DNA of 17,457 nt from CAZBWP01 sp964630265 (GTDB lineage Bacteria > Pseudomonadota > Alphaproteobacteria > Rhodospirillales > Defluviicoccaceae), in the NCBI GenBank assembly GCA_964630265.1, contig CAZVRW010000070.1:1-17457 (forward strand), read 5' to 3'. The notes beneath the pieces are model-generated. The model saw only the letters and a program-made list of their open reading frames with translations, was not told the origin of the DNA and did not search any database. The first letter of the stretch is position 1. Every line of letters begins with the position of its first letter. Below are positions 1-7,249 of the stretch, in pieces. The position numbers and the translations under genes are program-made.

Positions 1-2
1 GC

Positions 3-785
3 CGGCCGGGCTGGCACATCGAGTGTTCGGCCATGTCGACGCGGTATCTCGGCGAGACCTTCGACATCCACGGCGGCGGCGCCGACCTGATCTTCCCGCA
101 CCACGAGAACGAGATCGCCCAGACCACCTGTGCGCATGCCGGCCAGCCGTTCGTCCGGGTCTGGATGCACAACGGCTATCTGATGGTGGAAGGCGAGAAG
201 ATGTCGAAGAGCCTCGGCAACTTCTACACGGTCCACGATCTGCTCGCCGAGTTCCCCGGCGAGGCGATCCGTCTGGTGTTGCTGCAGACCCACTATCGCG
301 CGCCGTTGGATTTCACCAAGGAGGCCGTCGGCGCCGCGCGAACGACGCTCGATCGGCTCTATGGCGCGCTCCGCGATATCGATACGGCGGCTCTCGACGA
401 CGCGGCGGCCGCCGCGCCGCCGGCGGTGATGGAGGCGCTCGGCGACGATCTCAACACGCCTCTCGCCATCAGCCACCTCCACGAACTGGCACACCAAGTC
501 AACCGGACCGCCGACGCGGCCGCCCGGCGCGCCGCGGCGGTGCGTCTGGTGGCGGCGGGCGCCGTGCTCGGCCTGCTGACCAAGGATCCCGAAGACTGGT
601 TCCACGGCCCGCCCATGGCCATCGACCCCGTCGACGAGATGTTCATCGAAACAATGATCGAAGAACGCGCCGAGGCGCGCAAGGCCCGAAACTTCGCCCG
701 CGCCGACGCCATCCGCGACGAACTCGCCGCCAAGGGCGTGGTGCTGGAGGACGGTCCGGCCGGGACGGCTTGGCGGCGCGGCTGA
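3..785 (+). CDS. cysS: Cysteinyl-tRNA synthetase, C-terminal part (5' end outside window)
   Basis: This enzyme charges tRNA-Cys with cysteine in the cytoplasm. The frame is open from the window edge and starts mid-domain with RPGWHIECSAM, the conserved stretch before the zinc/cysteine-binding region. HGGGADLIFPHHENE follows, then GEKMSKSLGN, which carries the class I KMSKS signature. The rest reads as the helical DALR-type and C-terminal tRNA-binding region, ending in the family-typical segment with RNFARADAIRDELAAKGV. About 260 residues are present against roughly 460 for the family, so the Rossmann N-terminal half with the HIGH motif lies upstream of the window. An ATG at 33 is internal and not the start. 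The gene ends at TGA 783-785, 10 nt from the convergent small membrane-protein gene, with no obvious terminator between them. Confidence 0.96.
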   Translation, partial: RPGWHIECSAMSTRYLGETFDIHGGGADLIFPHHENEIAQTTCAHAGQPFVRVWMHNGYLMVEGEKMSKSLGNFYTVHDLLAEFPGEAIRLVLLQTHYRAPLDFTKEAVGAARTTLDRLYGALRDIDTAALDDAAAAAPPAVMEALGDDLNTPLAISHLHELAHQVNRTADAAARRAAAVRLVAAGAVLGLLTKDPEDWFHGPPMAIDPVDEMFIETMIEERAEARKARNFARADAIRDELAAKGVVLEDGPAGTAWRRG

Positions 786-795
786 GGGCGCCCGA

Positions 796-1008
796 TCAGT
801 CGATCACGAACAGCATGATCGCGGCGATGGCGATGGCGATGCCGCAGACGATGAGCACGAACCTGAGCGGCGGTGCGGCCGACGGCGCCGGCGCGTTCAG
901 GTCGTCGCTCAGGCGGCGGCGCAGACCGGGGCGCTTGTCGGCAGGCTTGCCGGAGGGCTTGTCGGCAGGCTTGTCGGGGCGCTGCGGATCGTCAGGTTCG
1001 GAGGACAT
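796..1008 (-). CDS. Small C-terminally anchored membrane protein, hypothetical
   Basis: I do not recognise a named family. The predicted 70-residue protein has a charged, proline- and lysine-rich N-terminal half with a KPADKPSGKPADK repeat, an RRR patch near residues 30-32, and one hydrophobic helix at about residues 50-68 that ends in VID at the C-terminus. That layout suggests a single-pass protein anchored by its C-terminal helix with the charged part in the cytoplasm (inference). The start chosen is the ATG at 1008, with a weak AAGGG-like ribosome site just upstream. The frame continues upstream to 1188, but that part is arginine-rich low-complexity sequence and is not credible. It converges on cysS. 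Third-codon-position GC and the sharp hydrophobic segment support a real gene. Confidence 0.6.
   Translation of the reverse strand: MSSEPDDPQRPDKPADKPSGKPADKRPGLRRRLSDDLNAPAPSAAPPLRFVLIVCGIAIAIAAIMLFVID
933..973. repeat. Two copies of a 17-bp direct repeat, period 24 bp, inside the small membrane-protein gene
   Basis: GCTTGTCGGCAGGCTTG occurs exactly at 933-949 and again at 957-973. Because the period is a multiple of three, it encodes an in-frame repeat in the linker of the small membrane protein (KPADK units). Copy number could vary without breaking the frame. Confidence 0.8.
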
Positions 1009-1040
1009 GCCCTTGATGCTACCCGTTTGGGGTATTCTTG

Positions 1041-1184
1041 TCACCCTCCCAACGCGTCGGCGGGGATGACCGCGGCATCGGACACGCCGACCGTCATCGC
1101 CGTCAACACCTGCACGGGGGCGGTGAGCGAAATGTGATGGCCCGCCCCGGCCCTCGACGTCTGCGCCGCGCCGGCTTTGGGCAT
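1041..1184 (-). CDS. Possible 47-residue protein, hypothetical
   Basis: This short open frame runs from ATG 1184 to TGA at 1041, beginning 26 nt downstream of the stop of the exported DsrE-family gene on the same strand. The product would start MPKAGAAQTSRAGAG and contain LTAPVQVLTAMTVGVSDAAVIPAD. I recognise no family. In its favour, most third codon positions are G or C (my hand reading), and the composition looks like ordinary protein rather than the arginine-rich low complexity of shadow frames here. Against it, there is no clear ribosome site and it is very short. It could be a coupled small gene, a decayed 3' end of the DsrE gene, or chance. Confidence 0.25.
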   Translation of the reverse strand: MPKAGAAQTSRAGAGHHISLTAPVQVLTAMTVGVSDAAVIPADALGG

Positions 1185-1210
1185 CCACGCCGGCGCGACG
1201 AGCCCAGCCG

Positions 1211-1672
1211 TTACCAGGCCAGCGTCTTGACGTCGGGATCGAACAGATAGCCTGAAACCAGCTCCCACGATCCCATCTGGACGCCGTCGATGTAATCCTC
1301 CGTCGTCAATCCCGCGGCCTGGGAACAGGCCTGACACATGATGACGATGCCGCCGTCGTTGATGAACGCCGTCAGCATGTCCTGGATGGACAGGTTCTCG
1401 CTGCGCATCAGGCCGTGCACGTGTGATGGCCGCTTCTTGTCGGCGAGATAGACGGCGCGGACGTTGAGCCAGACGACCACCGGCGCGTGACCATTCTTCA
1501 ACGCCTTGTCGTGGGCGAAGAAGATCGCCTTGGCCGCGGACCAAGTGTCGTCCGTCGTCAGGTTGACGAACAGGCCGGGCTTGCCGTCCGCGGCGCGGGC
1601 GTCGGTCAAGGGCGCCATCGCCAGCATGGCGATCGTCGCGAGGATCATGGCAGTGCGCGTCAGTGTCGACAT
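1211..1672 (-). CDS. Exported DsrE-family protein
   Basis: The 153-residue product has a classical signal peptide: MSTLTRTAM, a hydrophobic core to about residue 20, then a DARA-A type cleavage site near 27-28. The mature part fits the DsrE/DsrF-like fold, with GLFVNLTTDDTW as first strand and loop, a helix with AAKAIFFAHDKALKNGH, the strand PVVVWLNV, then a TAFINDGGIVIMCQACSQAAG segment. In the DsrE family, cysteines in this last region take part in sulfur transfer; here they are Cys113 and Cys116, in a CQAC pair. The signal peptide places it in the periplasm, unlike cytoplasmic DsrEFH. Start: ATG 1672 with GAGGAG seven nt upstream. The partner is unknown and none of the neighbours is a sulfur-oxidation gene. 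Family assignment is fairly sure; function is not. Confidence 0.8.
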   Translation of the reverse strand: MSTLTRTAMILATIAMLAMAPLTDARAADGKPGLFVNLTTDDTWSAAKAIFFAHDKALKNGHAPVVVWLNVRAVYLADKKRPSHVHGLMRSENLSIQDMLTAFINDGGIVIMCQACSQAAGLTTEDYIDGVQMGSWELVSGYLFDPDVKTLAW

Positions 1673-1679
1673 GTGAGAT

Positions 1680-1685
1680 CTCCTC
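1680..1685 (-). promoter_or_regulatory. Ribosome binding site of the DsrE-family gene
   Basis: GAGGAG on the minus strand, seven nucleotides before ATG 1672. It fixes the start immediately before the signal peptide. Confidence 0.65.
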
Positions 1686-1732
1686 TTGGAGTATGAGCAG
1701 TTGCGATGATCCCAGACGGTGACGCCCTTCTT

Positions 1733-1761
1733 GCCGAGGTTTTTTTGTCGCTATCCTCGGC
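1733..1761. repeat. Inverted repeat between the DUF1015 and DsrE genes
   Basis: GCCGAGG at 1733-1739 is complementary to CCTCGGC at 1755-1761, with a 15-nt loop that contains a run of seven T on the plus strand. It lies 26 nt past the DUF1015 stop on the minus strand and could be a transcript-end hairpin. There is no U-run after the stem on the minus strand, so it is not a standard intrinsic terminator. Confidence 0.35.
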
Positions 1762-1786
1762 GTCTCCGTAGGCGCCGGGCGGACAC

Positions 1787-3034
1787 TCAATCCAACGGCA
1801 GCGAGAGCAGGCCGTCGGCCAGCTTCGGCTCGAACCAGGTGGATTTGGGCGGCATCACCTGACCGGCGTCGGCGACCGCGATCAGGTCGTCCATGGACGT
1901 GGGGTACAGGCTGAAGGCGACGGCGGCGTCGCCGGCGGCGACCCGCTGGGCCAGGCCGTCGAGTCCGCGGGCACCGCCGACGAAGTCGATCCGCGGGTCG
2001 GTGCGCGGATCGCCGATGCCGAGCAGCGGCTCCAGTACCGCGCGCGACAGGATCGCGACATCGAGCCGTTCCAACGGCGGCGCCGTTGCCGGGGGCGGAT
2101 GGCGCAGGCTGAGCCGATACCAGCGGCCGTCCAGATACATGCCGAAGCTGGCGCGCGCCGTCGGGCGCACCGGCGTCGCCACGGCCTCGATGGCGAAGGC
2201 GCTCTCCAGCGCCTGCAGGAACGCCGCCGGGCTGAGGCCGTTGAGGTCGCGGACCACGCGGTTGTAGTCGAGGATCCGCACCTCGTCGGCGGGGAAGCTG
2301 ATGATGAGGAAGCGCTCGTCGCCCGCGCCCCGCCCCGCCGTCTTGCGCGCGGCCTCGCGCGCCGCCGCCACCCGCACCGCGGCGGCCGAGCGATGGTGGC
2401 CATCGGCGATGTAGACGGTCGGCATCGCCTCGAACGCCGCGCCGATGGCTTGGCCCGCAGCGGCGTCGCCGACGTTCCAGATCCGGTGGCGCACGCCGTC
2501 CGGCCGGGTGACGTCGGCGAGCGGTTCGGCGTCGACAACCGCGGCGACGATGCCGGCCATCACCGGGTCCGGCCGATGCGCCGTCAGCACCGGACCGGAG
2601 TGGGCACCCACCGCCTCGATGTGCCGCGCCCGGTCCATCTCCTTGTCGGGTCGGGTGAACTCGTGACGGCGGATGCGCCCGCCTTCGTAGGCCGCGACGG
2701 CGGCGGCGGCGGCGATTCCCGTCTGCTGATGCTCGCCGGCATCGAGCCGGTAGACGTAGAACGCCGGCTCCGCCTCGCGCACCAGCACGCCGGCGTCGAG
2801 CAGCCGCTGCATCGCCGCCGCGGCGGCGGCATAGGCTTCCGGAGCATGCGGATCGAGTCCGTCGTCGAAATCGACCTCCGGCCGCGAGACGTGCAGGAAG
2901 CTCCACGGCTGGGTCGCCGCTTCGGCCCGCGCCTCCGCCGTGGTCGGCACGTCGTAGGGTGGGGCGGCAACCTCGGCGGCGCGCCCGGCCGCCGGCCGCA
3001 ACGCGGTGAACGGGCGAACCAGCGGCGTGCTCAC
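1787..3034 (-). CDS. DUF1015 family protein (candidate free-serine kinase)
   Basis: The 415-residue product has the DUF1015 hallmarks in order: LVRPFTALRP and VAAPPYDV at the N-terminus, FLHVSRPE, a region with GGRIRRHEFTRPDKEMDR, then IADGHHRSAAA near the middle, and a C-terminal ILSRAVLEPLLGI and PKSTWFEPKL. There is no signal peptide or membrane segment, so it is probably cytoplasmic. Length matches the family. The start is GTG 3034, supported by a perfect AGGAGG five nt upstream and by the conserved N-terminus falling exactly there. DUF1015 genes are often found near serine-biosynthesis genes, and I recall but cannot verify reports that some members phosphorylate free serine. Here the gene lies 43 nt downstream of a TrpB2-type gene on the same strand, consistent with a two-gene operon. 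The family call is firm; kinase activity is inference. Confidence 0.9.
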   Translation of the reverse strand: MSTPLVRPFTALRPAAGRAAEVAAPPYDVPTTAEARAEAATQPWSFLHVSRPEVDFDDGLDPHAPEAYAAAAAAMQRLLDAGVLVREAEPAFYVYRLDAGEHQQTGIAAAAAVAAYEGGRIRRHEFTRPDKEMDRARHIEAVGAHSGPVLTAHRPDPVMAGIVAAVVDAEPLADVTRPDGVRHRIWNVGDAAAGQAIGAAFEAMPTVYIADGHHRSAAAVRVAAAREAARKTAGRGAGDERFLIISFPADEVRILDYNRVVRDLNGLSPAAFLQALESAFAIEAVATPVRPTARASFGMYLDGRWYRLSLRHPPPATAPPLERLDVAILSRAVLEPLLGIGDPRTDPRIDFVGGARGLDGLAQRVAAGDAAVAFSLYPTSMDDLIAVADAGQVMPPKSTWFEPKLADGLLSLPLD

Positions 3035-3039
3035 ATTTT

Positions 3040-3045
3040 CCTCCT
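3040..3045 (-). promoter_or_regulatory. Shine-Dalgarno site deciding the GTG start of the DUF1015 gene
   Basis: AGGAGG on the minus strand, five nucleotides before GTG 3034. The reading frame stays open far upstream without the family signature, so this site settles the start. Confidence 0.8.
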
Positions 3046-3077
3046 GAATGGTGGTCGCCGACGGACGACGGGTGGAT

Positions 3078-4445
3078 CTACTCGGCGGCGACGGTCGGCA
3101 GGTCGGCGAGCGAGCGGGCGAGCGCCGCCTCGCCGTACGGCTGGTCCGACAGCTTGCCGGCGAAATAGTCGAGGTAGGCCTGCATGTCGAAGTGGCCGTG
3201 ACCACAGAGATTGAACAGGATCGTCTTCGCCGTGCCGTCCCGCTTGCACACGAGCGCCTCGTCGATGGCGGCGCGCACCGCGTGGTTGGCTTCCGGCGCC
3301 GGGATGATGCCCTCGGCCTTGGCGAACTGCACACCGGCGGCAAAGCAGGCGAGCTGGTCATACGCTTTCGCCTCGAACAGCCCGAGGTCGAGGACGTGGC
3401 TCAAGAGCGGCGACATGCCATGATAGCGCAGCCCGCCGGCATGGATGCCGGCCGGCATGAACGACGAGCCCAGCGTGCGCATCTTCATCAACGGCGTCAG
3501 ATGCGCCGTATCGCCGAAATCGTAGGCGAAGACGCCGCGGGTGAGCGTCGGGCACGCGGTCGGCTCGGCGGCAACGATCCGCATCGGCGTGTCGCCCCGC
3601 AGCATGCGGCCGAGGAAGGGAAAGACGAGGCCGGCAAAGTTGCTGCCGCCGCCGGTGCAGCCGACCAGGATGTCCGGCTGTTCGCCCGCCAGCGCCATCT
3701 GCTCGATGGCTTCCAGGCCGATCACCGTCTGGTGCAGCAACACATGGCTCAGCACGCTGCCGAGCGCATATTTGGTGTCCGGGCGCCCGGCCGCCTGCTC
3801 CACCGCCTCCGAGATGGCGATACCGAGGCTGCCCGTCGCCCCAGGATCGGCGGCCAACACCGCCCGGCCGGCGGCGGTCTCCTCGCTGGGACTGGCGACA
3901 CAGCGCGCACCGTACGCCTGCATCGCGGCCCGGCGATAGGGCTTCTGATCGAAGCTGACGCGAACCATGTAGACGTCGACATCGATGCCGAAGACGCCGC
4001 CGGCGAAGGCGAGCGAGGTGCCCCATTGGCCGGCGCCGGTTTCCGTGGCGAGCCGGCGGGTGCCTTCCTCCTTGTTGTAGAAGGCCTGCGGCACGGCGGT
4101 GTTCGGCTTGTGGCTGCCGGTCGGGCTGCCACCCTCGTATTTGTAGAAGATGCGGGCCGGGGTATCCAGCGCACGCTCCAACCGGCGCGCGCGATAGAGC
4201 GGCGTCGGTCGCCAGAGTTCATAGACCTTTCGCACCGGCGCGGGGATCTCGATCTCGCGCTCGGCCGACATCTCCTGCGCCACCAGCGCCGCCGCGAACA
4301 GCGGGGTCATGTCGTCGGCGCCGATCGGTCGCCCGGTTCCCGGATGGAGGGCCGGCGGCGGCGGCGTCGGCAGGTCCGCAACCACGTTATACCAAGCGCG
4401 AGGGATATCCCTGTCGGCGAGAAGAAACTTGGTGTGACCGGTCAT
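3078..4445 (-). CDS. trpB2: TrpB2-type tryptophan synthase beta chain (TrpB-like, PLP enzyme)
   Basis: This 455-residue fold-type II PLP enzyme would condense indole with a serine-type substrate to give tryptophan. Visible motifs are RPTPLYRARRLE (79-90), EGGSPTGSHKPNTA with PLP lysine Lys113, ETGAGQWG (135-142) with the catalytic glutamate, HVLLHQT (234-240), the phosphate-binding GCTGGGSN (262-269) and LFNLCGHGHFDM near 410-421. The GSHKPN form, the long N-terminal extension starting TKFLLADRDIPRAWYN and the overall length mark the TrpB2 branch, not canonical TrpB1 (about 400 residues with GAHKxN). TrpB2 enzymes have been reported to prefer O-phosphoserine. There is no trpA beside it. ATG 4445 is chosen because the family N-terminus begins there; its ribosome site is weak. 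It precedes the DUF1015 gene by 43 nt. Confidence 0.92.
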   Translation of the reverse strand: MTGHTKFLLADRDIPRAWYNVVADLPTPPPPALHPGTGRPIGADDMTPLFAAALVAQEMSAEREIEIPAPVRKVYELWRPTPLYRARRLERALDTPARIFYKYEGGSPTGSHKPNTAVPQAFYNKEEGTRRLATETGAGQWGTSLAFAGGVFGIDVDVYMVRVSFDQKPYRRAAMQAYGARCVASPSEETAAGRAVLAADPGATGSLGIAISEAVEQAAGRPDTKYALGSVLSHVLLHQTVIGLEAIEQMALAGEQPDILVGCTGGGSNFAGLVFPFLGRMLRGDTPMRIVAAEPTACPTLTRGVFAYDFGDTAHLTPLMKMRTLGSSFMPAGIHAGGLRYHGMSPLLSHVLDLGLFEAKAYDQLACFAAGVQFAKAEGIIPAPEANHAVRAAIDEALVCKRDGTAKTILFNLCGHGHFDMQAYLDYFAGKLSDQPYGEAALARSLADLPTVAAE

Positions 4446-4514
4446 CGCTCGGGTCCGAACGCGAAAAGGATGGGCAACCGCGCCAGTGATACCCCTCCGC
4501 ATCCGGGATTTCCA

Positions 4515-4555
4515 GGAGGGATCGACGCCCGGCATCGCCGGTCACCGATCCCTCC
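4515..4555. repeat. Nested inverted repeat between the Deg protease and trpB2 genes
   Basis: GGAGGGATCG at 4515-4524 is a perfect inverted match of CGATCCCTCC at 4546-4555. The loop holds a second hairpin, CCGGC/GCCGG (4529-4533 and 4537-4541) around ATC. It begins 11 nt past the protease stop on the minus strand and about 70 nt before the trpB2 start. It may end the upstream transcript or act in the trpB2 leader. No T-run follows, so intrinsic termination is uncertain. Confidence 0.5.
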
Positions 4556-4566
4556 CGGATGGTCGC

Positions 4567-6009
4567 TCAATCGGCGATGCGGGGCGCCACGAAGCGGAGC
4601 CCGTTCGGCCCCTGGATCAACAGCAACACCTGCTTGCGGCCGGCATCGCGGGCCTCCTCGACACGGGCGGCGATGTCGCCCGGCGATTGCACCTCCTGCT
4701 GCATCACCTCGACGATGACATCACCCGGGCGAATGCCCTTGTCGAAGGCCGGTCCGTCTTCGGCAACGTCGGTGACGACCACGCCTTGGGCATTGGCGTC
4801 GAGGTCGAAGCGTTCGCGCGTGTCGTCTTCGATCTCGGCGACGGTGATGCCCAGCGAGTCGATCGCGGCCGCCCCGCCGTCGGCAGGCATCGCCTCTTCG
4901 CCGGCGGCCATCTGCTCCTCGCCTTCGGCCAGCGAGCCGACGGTGACGGTGACCATGATCTCTTCACCGTCTCGCCAGATCTTGACCGGCACGGTGGCGC
5001 CGACATCGGTTTCGGCGACGATGCGCGGCAGCCGGCGCATTTCCTCCACCGGCTTGCCGGCGAACTCGATCACCACGTCGCGCCGGCGGATCGACGACGC
5101 CTCGGCGGGTCCGCCCGGGATCACCTCGGCGACCAGCGCGCCGCGCGCTTCGTCCAACCCAAGGCTTTCGGCGATTTCTTCGGTCACCGTCTGGATGCGG
5201 ACGCCGAGCCAGCCGCGGCGCACCTCACCATGGGCGATGAGCTGACGGATCACCGGTTCGGCGACATTGCTGGGAATGGCGAAGCCGATGCCGATGCTGC
5301 CGCCCGACGGCGAGAAGATGGCGGTGGCGATGCCGATCACCTCGCCGTCCAGATTGAACATCGGGCCGCCGGAGTTGCCGCGGTTGATCGACGCATCGGT
5401 CTGCAGGAAATCGTCGTACGGACCGGCCCGGATGTCGCGGTTGCGGGCGGAAATGATGCCCGCCGTGACCGTGCCGCCGAAGCCGAAGGGATTGCCGATG
5501 GCGATCACCCAATCACCGACCCGGCTGCCGTCGGAATCGCCGAAGGCGATCGCGGTCAGTGGCGCTTTCGGCTGCACCTTCAGAACGGCGATGTCGGTTT
5601 TCGGATCGCGCCCGACGACCTCGGCCTTGAGGCGAGTCTCGTCGTGCAGGATGACGGTCACCTCATCGGCTTCCTGGATGACATGGTTATTGGTGACGAT
5701 GTAGCCCGAGGCATCGACGATGAAGCCCGAGCCGAGCGACGTCGCCCGGCGCCGCCGCTCTTGCGGAGCCTGCGGCTGGCCGCGTTCGAAGAATTCACGG
5801 AAGAACTCCTCAAACGGCGAGCCGGGCGGCACTTGCGGCGGCTCCATGCCGGACGGCGCTTCGATGCGCTGATTGGTGGAGACGTTGACCACTGCCGGCA
5901 GCAACTTATCGGCCAAGTCGGCGAAGCTTTCCGGCGCGGTGCGGGCCGCCGCGGGAAACGCCGCGAGGACGAGGGCCAACACCAGCAGTGCGCCGAGCAC
6001 GCGGACCAT
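4567..6009 (-). CDS. degP: Periplasmic Deg/Do-family serine protease
   Basis: This HtrA-type protease would degrade or refold damaged periplasmic proteins. Counting from ATG 6009 (480 residues), a signal peptide covers about 1-23 (hydrophobic VLGALLVLALVLAAF, then AARTA). The trypsin-like domain carries His109 in TNNHV, Asp139 in KTDIAVLKV and Ser213 in GNSGGPM. Two PDZ domains follow at roughly 264-355 and 385-475, the first opening with RRGWLGVRIQ. The Q-linker with FEEFFREFFERGQPQ between signal and protease domain is usual for Do proteases. The start is uncertain: ATG 6060 and a GTG at 6087 (preceded by AAGGA) would add 17 or 26 residues before the hydrophobic core. Being downstream of hflK-hflC-DUF2065 on the same strand is a common alphaproteobacterial arrangement. 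Whether it equals E. coli DegP or DegQ cannot be settled here. Confidence 0.94.
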   Translation of the reverse strand: MVRVLGALLVLALVLAAFPAAARTAPESFADLADKLLPAVVNVSTNQRIEAPSGMEPPQVPPGSPFEEFFREFFERGQPQAPQERRRRATSLGSGFIVDASGYIVTNNHVIQEADEVTVILHDETRLKAEVVGRDPKTDIAVLKVQPKAPLTAIAFGDSDGSRVGDWVIAIGNPFGFGGTVTAGIISARNRDIRAGPYDDFLQTDASINRGNSGGPMFNLDGEVIGIATAIFSPSGGSIGIGFAIPSNVAEPVIRQLIAHGEVRRGWLGVRIQTVTEEIAESLGLDEARGALVAEVIPGGPAEASSIRRRDVVIEFAGKPVEEMRRLPRIVAETDVGATVPVKIWRDGEEIMVTVTVGSLAEGEEQMAAGEEAMPADGGAAAIDSLGITVAEIEDDTRERFDLDANAQGVVVTDVAEDGPAFDKGIRPGDVIVEVMQQEVQSPGDIAARVEEARDAGRKQVLLLIQGPNGLRFVAPRIAD

Positions 6010-6145
6010 CAGACCGCGTTGGCCATCCGTCAGCGGGGGGGTCAAAGTGGCTCCCGGCATCGGGAGCGCCTTGCGCAATGCAACCACGATACAGTCTTCC
6101 TTCGTGCCGCCTACTTCGTGTGGAATGCCAAGTCCGCCGGGGAGT

Positions 6146-6331
6146 TCACCCACGCAACAACCAGACGGCGCCGACCCCGATCGCCATGGCGACGAGGCCG
6201 GCGGTCCGCAGTGTCCCGGAGGCCTGGGACAGCATCTGCATCATCATGGCGCGCATGCCGTCCGGGAACAAGGCATACGCGGCTCCCTCGATCACGAGCG
6301 CGAGTGCCAGAGCGGTCAGGAGGTCGATCAC
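6146..6331 (-). CDS. DUF2065 family (YjeT-like) small inner-membrane protein
   Basis: The 61-residue protein has two hydrophobic helices, about 3-20 (LLTALALALVIEGAAYALF) and about 42-58 (AGLVAMAIGVGAVWLL), joined by a short amphipathic stretch with MRAMMMQMLSQ. The ALALVIEGAAYALFP pattern matches DUF2065, represented in E. coli by YjeT, which likewise lies directly downstream of hflC. The start is GTG 6331, 39 nt after hflC, with a poor ribosome site. It is the third gene of the hflK-hflC cluster and ends 136 nt before the protease start I chose. Its biochemical role is unknown; position suggests an accessory part in HflKC or membrane proteolysis (inference). Confidence 0.82.
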   Translation of the reverse strand: MIDLLTALALALVIEGAAYALFPDGMRAMMMQMLSQASGTLRTAGLVAMAIGVGAVWLLRG

Positions 6332-6370
6332 CTCGCGTCCGTCCCACGCGCCACCACATGCTGCGTCCGG

Positions 6371-7249
6371 TCAATCCCTGCCGGGAGTCCGCCCTTGTTC
6401 GTCGAAAAAGAACCGGAAGAACTCGGCGTCGGGGCTCAGCACCAGCGTGGTCCCCTCCCCGGTCAGCGCGTCATAGGCTTCCAGCGATCGGTAGAAGTCG
6501 AAGAACTCGGGGTCCTGACCATACGCTTCGTTGAGGATTTTGGTGCGCTGGCCGTCGCCCTCACCGCGCAGGATCTGTGCCTGCCGATTGGCCTCAGCGA
6601 TGATGATGGTCCGGTCGCGATCGGCTTCGGCCTGGATCCGGGCCTTTAACTCTCCTCCTTCGGCGCGAAGCTGGGCGGCCTCGGCGACGCGCTCGGAGCG
6701 CATGCGGTTGAACACCGCCTGGGTCGCGCCATCGGGCAGATCCGTTCGCACGATTCGCACGTCGACCACCTCGACGCCGAAGTCGACCGCCTGCTCCTTC
6801 ATGATGTTTGAGATCGTCTCCATCACCGAGCCGCGCCGCTCCGACAGCATGTCAGCGAGGGACGCCTTGGCGACCTCGGACCGCACCGCTGAGTTCAGCC
6901 GTCCGCCGAAGACGTTCAAGAAGTTTGCGGTGGTCCCCGCCTTCTTCCGGAATTCCAGCGGATCGACGATCCTGAAGCGGGCAAACGAGTCGACGATGAC
7001 GCGCTTCTGGTCGGCAAGCAGGACTTCCTGCCGCTCCGGATCCAGCGACTGGATACGCTTGTCAAAGTACAGCACATCCTGGATTGGCAACTTGAAGTGG
7101 AGCCCAGGCTCCTGCACGACGCGGATCGGGTTGCCGAATTGTAGCACCAATGCCTGGTCACGCTCGTGCACCGTGAACGTCGAACTGTAGAGCGCGATGC
7201 CGCCGATGATGACGAGAACGCCGATGGCGATCAGACCGAAGCGCTTCAT
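6371..7249 (-). CDS. hflC: HflC, SPFH-domain modulator of FtsH
   Basis: HflC pairs with HflK in a large inner-membrane complex that surrounds and regulates the FtsH protease (established for E. coli). The 292-residue product has an N-terminal membrane helix (about 4-21), then the SPFH/band 7 domain starting FTVHERDQALVLQFG, the typical GLHFKLPIQDVLYFDKRIQ, and VVDVRIVRTDLPD. A long charged alpha-helical region with QAEADRDRTIIIAEANRQA is next, and then a C-terminal FDFYRSLEAYDALTGEGTTLVLSPDAEFF, characteristic of HflC. The bulk of the protein is expected on the periplasmic side. Its ATG overlaps the hflK stop in ATGA (7246-7249), indicating translational coupling. Length matches the family (about 290-330). 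Confidence 0.96.
   Translation of the reverse strand: MKRFGLIAIGVLVIIGGIALYSSTFTVHERDQALVLQFGNPIRVVQEPGLHFKLPIQDVLYFDKRIQSLDPERQEVLLADQKRVIVDSFARFRIVDPLEFRKKAGTTANFLNVFGGRLNSAVRSEVAKASLADMLSERRGSVMETISNIMKEQAVDFGVEVVDVRIVRTDLPDGATQAVFNRMRSERVAEAAQLRAEGGELKARIQAEADRDRTIIIAEANRQAQILRGEGDGQRTKILNEAYGQDPEFFDFYRSLEAYDALTGEGTTLVLSPDAEFFRFFFDEQGRTPGRD

Noticed and set aside
1041..2906. A 621-codon open frame on the minus strand across the DUF1015 and DsrE genes
   Set aside because: It is arginine- and alanine-rich low-complexity sequence in a shifted frame over two well-recognised genes; high GC removes stop codons.
3048..6534. Very long plus-strand open frames opposite trpB2 and the Deg protease
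   Set aside because: They are antisense to genes with full catalytic motifs and have no family signature; typical high-GC antisense shadows.
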